Assembly (NCBI RefSeq): GCF_003762905.1
Contig: NZ_RJKS01000003.1
Span: forward strand, 558,001 to 622,000
DNA length: 64,000 bases
Reading direction: 5' to 3'
Source: Curtobacterium sp. ZW137
GTDB lineage: Bacteria > Actinomycetota > Actinomycetes > Actinomycetales > Microbacteriaceae
Of the stretch, positions 60,965 through 64,000 are shown piece by piece. Position 1 is the first letter of the stretch. Every line of letters starts with the position of its first letter. Position numbers and translations under genes: made by a program. Below the pieces are notes generated by a model that saw nothing but the letters and a program-made list of their open reading frames with translations, had not been told where the DNA came from and searched no databases.

Positions 60965-61894
60965 GTGACCCAGATCGAAGCCGACGCCCCCACCGGCAAC
61001 GTGCCCAGAGCCTCCCGTCCGGTTCCGACCGGGGCGACCCGACCACCGCTGCGCCGCCGGCCGCTGCGTGCGCGCTGGCGGAAGACCAGTCCGGCGGTCC
61101 TCCGCCACCTCATCCTGATCGTCGCGGTCGTGGTGTTCTTCGGCCCGTTCCTCTGGATGGTGCTGACGAGCTTCAAGTCCTCGGCCGAAGCGCTCTCGTT
61201 CCCGCCGACGTTCTTCCCGCGGGAATGGCGGTTCGACAACTACACGCAGGTGTTCGAGGTCGCGCCGTTCGGGATCTACTACCTCAACTCCACCATCGTC
61301 GCGGTGCTCACCACGGCCGGACAGATCGTCACGAGCCTCGCCGCCGGGTTCGCGTTCTCCCGGTTGCACTTCCCCGGCAAGAACATCGTGTTCGTGATCC
61401 TGCTCGCCGCGCTCCTGGTGCCGTTCGAGGTGGTGTTCACCCCGCTCATCAGCCTGCTGTCCTCGCTCGGCTGGCTGGACAGCTACCAGGGGTTGATCGT
61501 GCCGAACATCCCCTCGATCCTCGGGGTGTTCCTGTTCCGGCAGTTCTTCACGTCGTTCCCCGCCGAGATCGAGGACGCCAGCCGGGTGGACGGCGCCGGG
61601 GTCTGGCGGCGGATGTGGTCCGTCGTGGCCCCGATGGCGACGCCGATGATCGGGTCCTTCGCGGTCCTGTCGTTCGTCTACAACTGGAACAACTTCTTCT
61701 TCCAGTTCCTCGTCGCCTCGAAGACCGAGTTCTTCACCGTCTCCGTCGGCTTGACGCAGCTGCAGTCCGCGAACGCCGCGGAGAGCTTCAACCTGCTGAT
61801 GGCCGGCTCCACCCTGGCGATCCTGCCGGTGTTCATCGTGTTCCTGGTCTTCCAGAAGCAGATCGTGTCGGCGATGGCCGGCGGTCTGCGCTGA
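60965..61894 (+). CDS. CUT1 ABC sugar permease, MalG/UgpE type
   Basis: 309 residues from a GTG preceded by TAGGAGG. A basic 45-residue N-terminus, six membrane segments, and the coupling loop EDASRVDGAGVWRRMWSVVAP near residue 205, then VYNWNNFFFQFLV. Partner of the permease at 60038. No ATPase gene in this operon either. Confidence 0.92.
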   Translation: MTQIEADAPTGNVPRASRPVPTGATRPPLRRRPLRARWRKTSPAVLRHLILIVAVVVFFGPFLWMVLTSFKSSAEALSFPPTFFPREWRFDNYTQVFEVAPFGIYYLNSTIVAVLTTAGQIVTSLAAGFAFSRLHFPGKNIVFVILLAALLVPFEVVFTPLISLLSSLGWLDSYQGLIVPNIPSILGVFLFRQFFTSFPAEIEDASRVDGAGVWRRMWSVVAPMATPMIGSFAVLSFVYNWNNFFFQFLVASKTEFFTVSVGLTQLQSANAAESFNLLMAGSTLAILPVFIVFLVFQKQIVSAMAGGLR

Positions 61895-61948
61895 AGCGCA
61901 CCACACCCTGCACCACACCCCTCCCCAGCGGTCCGGAAAGGACATCCC

Positions 61949-63259
61949 ATGCGTTCACGAATGCTCGGCGTGGCAGCACTCGCCATCGGCGCCGCCGTCA
62001 CCCTGTCGGCCTGCGCCGGCGGTTCGGTCACCGGCAACAGCGGCGACTCCGACGGCAAGACCCAGATCACCGTGTGGCACAACTACACCGGCGACCAGGC
62101 GAAGGAGGCCAAGAAGCTCATCGAGGAGTACAACGACTCGCAAGACAAGGTCGAGGTCACCGCGCAGTACGCCGCGCAGAGCGACCAGTTCGACGCGAAG
62201 CTCATCAACGCGCTGAAGAACGACACCGGTCCGAACATGGTCCTCGGCGACAGCACGCCGCAGAAGATCGGCCAGGTCGTCGAGACGGGCAAGGTCGTGC
62301 CGCTGGAGAAGTACCTCTCCGCCAGTGACTCCAAGATCACCACCGACAGCTTCACCGAGGGCATGCTCGCCACCGGCAAGTTCGAGGGCAAGACCTACAC
62401 GCTCCCGACGGACATCGGCGACTACGCCGTCGTCTACAACAAGGACATGTTCAAGGCCGCCGGCATCACCGACACCCCGACCACCTGGGCCGAGCTGCAG
62501 GACGACGCGAAGAAGCTCACGAAGGGCACCACGCAGTACGGGATGTACCTGCCGATCGGCACCGGTGAGTGGCCCGTGTTCACGTACCAGTCGATGCTCT
62601 GGAGCGCCGGCGGCGAGTTCATGAACGAGGACAACACCAAGGTCGAGTTCAACAGCGACGCCGGTGTGACCGCGCTGAAGGCCTGGACCGACATGCTCGA
62701 GGACGGCTCGGCGTACCCGCAGTCGCTGATGACGTCGACGTCGAACGGCGGCACGCCCGCCATGACGGCGAAGAAGGCCGCGATGGCGATCACCGGCGCG
62801 TACGACCTCGGCACCCTCGACGAGGCGCTCGGCAAGGACAGCGTCGGCGTCTTCCCGCTCCCCGGCATCAAGGAGAACGCGGCGAACCTCGGCACGAACA
62901 ACTCGTACCTGCTCGAGGGCTCGACGGCCCAGAAGGACGCCTCGTGGGACTTCATGCAGTGGTGGCTGAGCCCGAAGACCGAGGCGAAGTGGGACATCGC
63001 GACCGGCCTGCTCCCCGCGAACACGGCGACGAACGACGACGCCACGTGGAAGAAGCACCTCGCGGACAACCCGCGCCTGCAGGCGTTCGCGGACGAGCTC
63101 GCCTACGCGAAGTCCCGGCCGTCGATCGTCGCCTACGGCGAGGTCAGTGAGGCGCTCTCGAAGGAGCTCGAGAAGGCGATGCTCCTGAAGGAGGACCCGG
63201 CGGACGCCCTCGCGACCGCGGAGAAGAAGGCGCAGGCGGTCCTGGACGCGGCCGACTGA
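61949..63259 (+). CDS. CUT1 ABC sugar-binding lipoprotein
   Basis: 436 residues. Signal peptide with lipobox LSAC, Cys22. Family 1 solute-binding fold: ITVWHNYTGDQAKEAKKLIEEYN, NMVLGDSTPQKIGQVVETGKVVPLEKYL, TLPTDIGDYAVVYNKDMFKAAGI and WPVFTYQSMLWSAGGEF. Likely binds a glycerol-phosphate-, maltose- or oligosaccharide-type ligand; the linked ROK kinase and dehydrogenases suggest a neutral sugar. Followed by two terminator hairpins. Confidence 0.92.
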   Translation: MRSRMLGVAALAIGAAVTLSACAGGSVTGNSGDSDGKTQITVWHNYTGDQAKEAKKLIEEYNDSQDKVEVTAQYAAQSDQFDAKLINALKNDTGPNMVLGDSTPQKIGQVVETGKVVPLEKYLSASDSKITTDSFTEGMLATGKFEGKTYTLPTDIGDYAVVYNKDMFKAAGITDTPTTWAELQDDAKKLTKGTTQYGMYLPIGTGEWPVFTYQSMLWSAGGEFMNEDNTKVEFNSDAGVTALKAWTDMLEDGSAYPQSLMTSTSNGGTPAMTAKKAAMAITGAYDLGTLDEALGKDSVGVFPLPGIKENAANLGTNNSYLLEGSTAQKDASWDFMQWWLSPKTEAKWDIATGLLPANTATNDDATWKKHLADNPRLQAFADELAYAKSRPSIVAYGEVSEALSKELEKAMLLKEDPADALATAEKKAQAVLDAAD

Positions 63260-63263
63260 GCCG

Positions 63264-63290
63264 GTCCGGTCACGCAGATGGTGACCGGAC
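63264..63290 (+). terminator. First terminator hairpin after the CUT1 operon
   Basis: GTCCGGTCAC at 63264-63273 pairs exactly with GTGACCGGAC at 63281-63290 around a 7-nt loop, five bases after the stop codon. Confidence 0.75.
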
Positions 63291-63298
63291 GGCGGACG

Positions 63299-63330
63299 GG
63301 AGGCTCGGTGCCAGCTGGCACCGGGCCTCC
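63299..63330. terminator. Second terminator hairpin, shared with the DUF952 gene
   Basis: A 14-bp stem with one G-T wobble (63299-63312 with 63317-63330) and the loop AGCT, between convergent genes. The tandem of two hairpins makes an efficient bidirectional stop. Confidence 0.75.
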
Positions 63331-63378
63331 GTTCCGTCGCTGGTCACGTTCCGTCTCCTGCGCACGCCGCGTCTCCTC

Positions 63379-63705
63379 TCACGTCGCGGCGATCGCGGTC
63401 TCGCACAGCACCACCTCGTCGGTCATCGGGATCGGTCCGCCGATCCGCGGGACGCCGTCCACCCACGTCACCTCGACCCCGGCGCCGCGGAGCCCGGGAA
63501 CGCTGAGGTCGATGCGCAGCAGGGGGAGGCGCAGGCCGCCGAAGACCGCGGCCAGCACGCTGTCGATGCGACCCGGCGTCGTGGCGTGGACGAAGCCGGT
63601 CTCGTCGAGGTGCACGCCCCGGGTCGCGACCTCGTACTCGCCGAAGCCGCGGCTCATCTCCCAGTCGTCCGCGATCGCGATGTGACAGATGACGGTGTCG
63701 TCCAA
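63379..63705 (-). CDS. DUF952 family protein
   Basis: 108 residues from a TTG start with GAGGAG five bases before it. DUF952 traits: VICHIAIADDWE at the N-terminus, ETGFVHATTPGRIDSVLAAVF in the middle and the GVPRIGGPIPMTDEVV end. Small cytosolic protein of unknown function. Divergent from the TetR gene at 63763, with a strong dyad between them, so TetR control is likely. Confidence 0.8.
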   Translation of the reverse strand: MDDTVICHIAIADDWEMSRGFGEYEVATRGVHLDETGFVHATTPGRIDSVLAAVFGGLRLPLLRIDLSVPGLRGAGVEVTWVDGVPRIGGPIPMTDEVVLCETAIAAT

Positions 63706-63723
63706 CGGTGCTCCTCGTGTCGT

Positions 63724-63755
63724 GAATGAAACGGCACCGTATCATTCGCTACGCT
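63724..63755 (+). promoter_or_regulatory. TetR operator overlapping a leaderless promoter
   Basis: GAATGAAACGG at 63724-63734 and CCGTATCATTC at 63737-63747 form a 24-bp dyad with one mismatch in 11. A -10-like TACGCT at 63750-63755 lies seven bases before the ATG at 63763, with TGAAAC as a possible -35 inside the dyad. A bound repressor would cover the promoter. Confidence 0.6.
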
Positions 63756-63762
63756 GGGTTGC

Positions 63763-64000
63763 ATGACCACGAAGCGCGGACGGCCGACCGCTCCCGAGCG
63801 GGCCGAGCGACTCGGACGCGTGCTGGCGGCGGCGACGACCTCCTTCGTCGAGGTCGGGTACCACGCGACGACGCTCGACGCCGTGGCCGAGGCGGCCGGG
63901 GTCACGAAGCGGACCGTCTACGCGTACGTCGGGGACAAGCCGGCGCTGCTGCACGAGGTCGTCCGACACCAGCACGCGTACCAGGACGTCCCGGCGCCGG
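63763..64000 (+). CDS. TetR-family regulator (3' end outside window)
   Basis: Partial; 79 residues visible. Basic N-terminus MTTKRGRPTAPERAERLGRV, then the TetR HTH with SFVEVGYHATTLDAVAEAAGVTKRTVYAYVGDKPALL (about residues 28-64). The ligand domain is cut off. No ribosome site; start is consistent with leaderless translation. Probable autoregulation through the dyad just upstream. Confidence 0.88.
   Translation, partial: MTTKRGRPTAPERAERLGRVLAAATTSFVEVGYHATTLDAVAEAAGVTKRTVYAYVGDKPALLHEVVRHQHAYQDVPAP

Noticed and set aside
1..64000. Mobile elements, CRISPR arrays, tRNA or rRNA genes
   Set aside because: No transposase, integrase, regular direct-repeat array or tRNA-like cloverleaf was visible in the gaps; base composition looks even throughout.

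Overview
This 64-kb window is high-GC actinobacterial DNA. Gene style (GTG starts, ATGA or GTGA junctions inside operons), short intergenic gaps and gene content (many Gfo/Idh/MocA dehydrogenases, CUT1 sugar transporters without their own ATPase, LacI, ROK, DeoR and IclR regulators) suggest a plant- or soil-associated member of the Microbacteriaceae, possibly Curtobacterium. That placement is inference; there is no rRNA or marker gene here. I saw no rRNA, tRNA, insertion sequence, phage gene or CRISPR array, and no gap between genes exceeds about 225 bases.

Layout. (1) 1-3017: a PfkB sugar kinase cut by the window edge, diverging from a DeoR regulator and a GH4 6-phospho-glycosidase. (2) 3040-11188: two six-hairpin glycosidase-like proteins on the minus strand, diverging from a CUT1 sugar ABC transporter and a LacI repressor. 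(3) 11372-18517: two MFS sugar porters flanking a GNAT acetyltransferase and a XylFGH-type ABC operon. (4) 18539-35956: the metabolic core. A LacI repressor precedes a long inositol catabolic operon (three Gfo/Idh/MocA dehydrogenases including IolG, IolE-like and IolH-like TIM barrels, IolB, IolD and a GabD-like aldehyde dehydrogenase). Two IclR regulators follow, then a second operon of two-subunit transketolase, GTP-dependent PEP carboxykinase and a long-form GAPDH. (5) 36101-48885: an MFS exporter, a MocR regulator diverging from a PaiB/amidohydrolase/hydroxyacid dehydrogenase/oligopeptide ABC/alcohol dehydrogenase operon, and a convergent TetR. (6) 48975-55603: small housekeeping or stress genes (DoxX-like, RibD_C-like, VOC), a secreted repeat protein, a NarL-type two-component pair and a Na+-export-like ABC pair. 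(7) 55575-63259: a ROK repressor, ROK kinase and two Gfo/Idh/MocA dehydrogenases diverging from a CUT1 transporter. (8) 63379-64000: a DUF952 protein and a TetR cut by the edge.

The most interesting idea concerns region 4. The inositol genes stop at IolB/IolD. The usual kinase IolC, aldolase IolJ and CoA-dependent dehydrogenase IolA are not in the cluster. In their place are a succinate-semialdehyde-dehydrogenase-like enzyme and a split transketolase. 2-Deoxy-5-keto-D-gluconate, the IolB product, is a ketol with D-threo geometry, so a transketolase could cleave it directly to a C4 semialdehyde that the GabD-like enzyme would oxidise. This would be a kinase-free transketolase route for inositol. 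It is a hypothesis with specific tests, not a demonstrated pathway.

Regulatory DNA is unusually readable: a doubled LacI operator over the iol promoter, long dyads at several divergent promoters, and -10-like hexamers 6-8 nt before the start codons of five regulator genes, which points to leaderless mRNAs.
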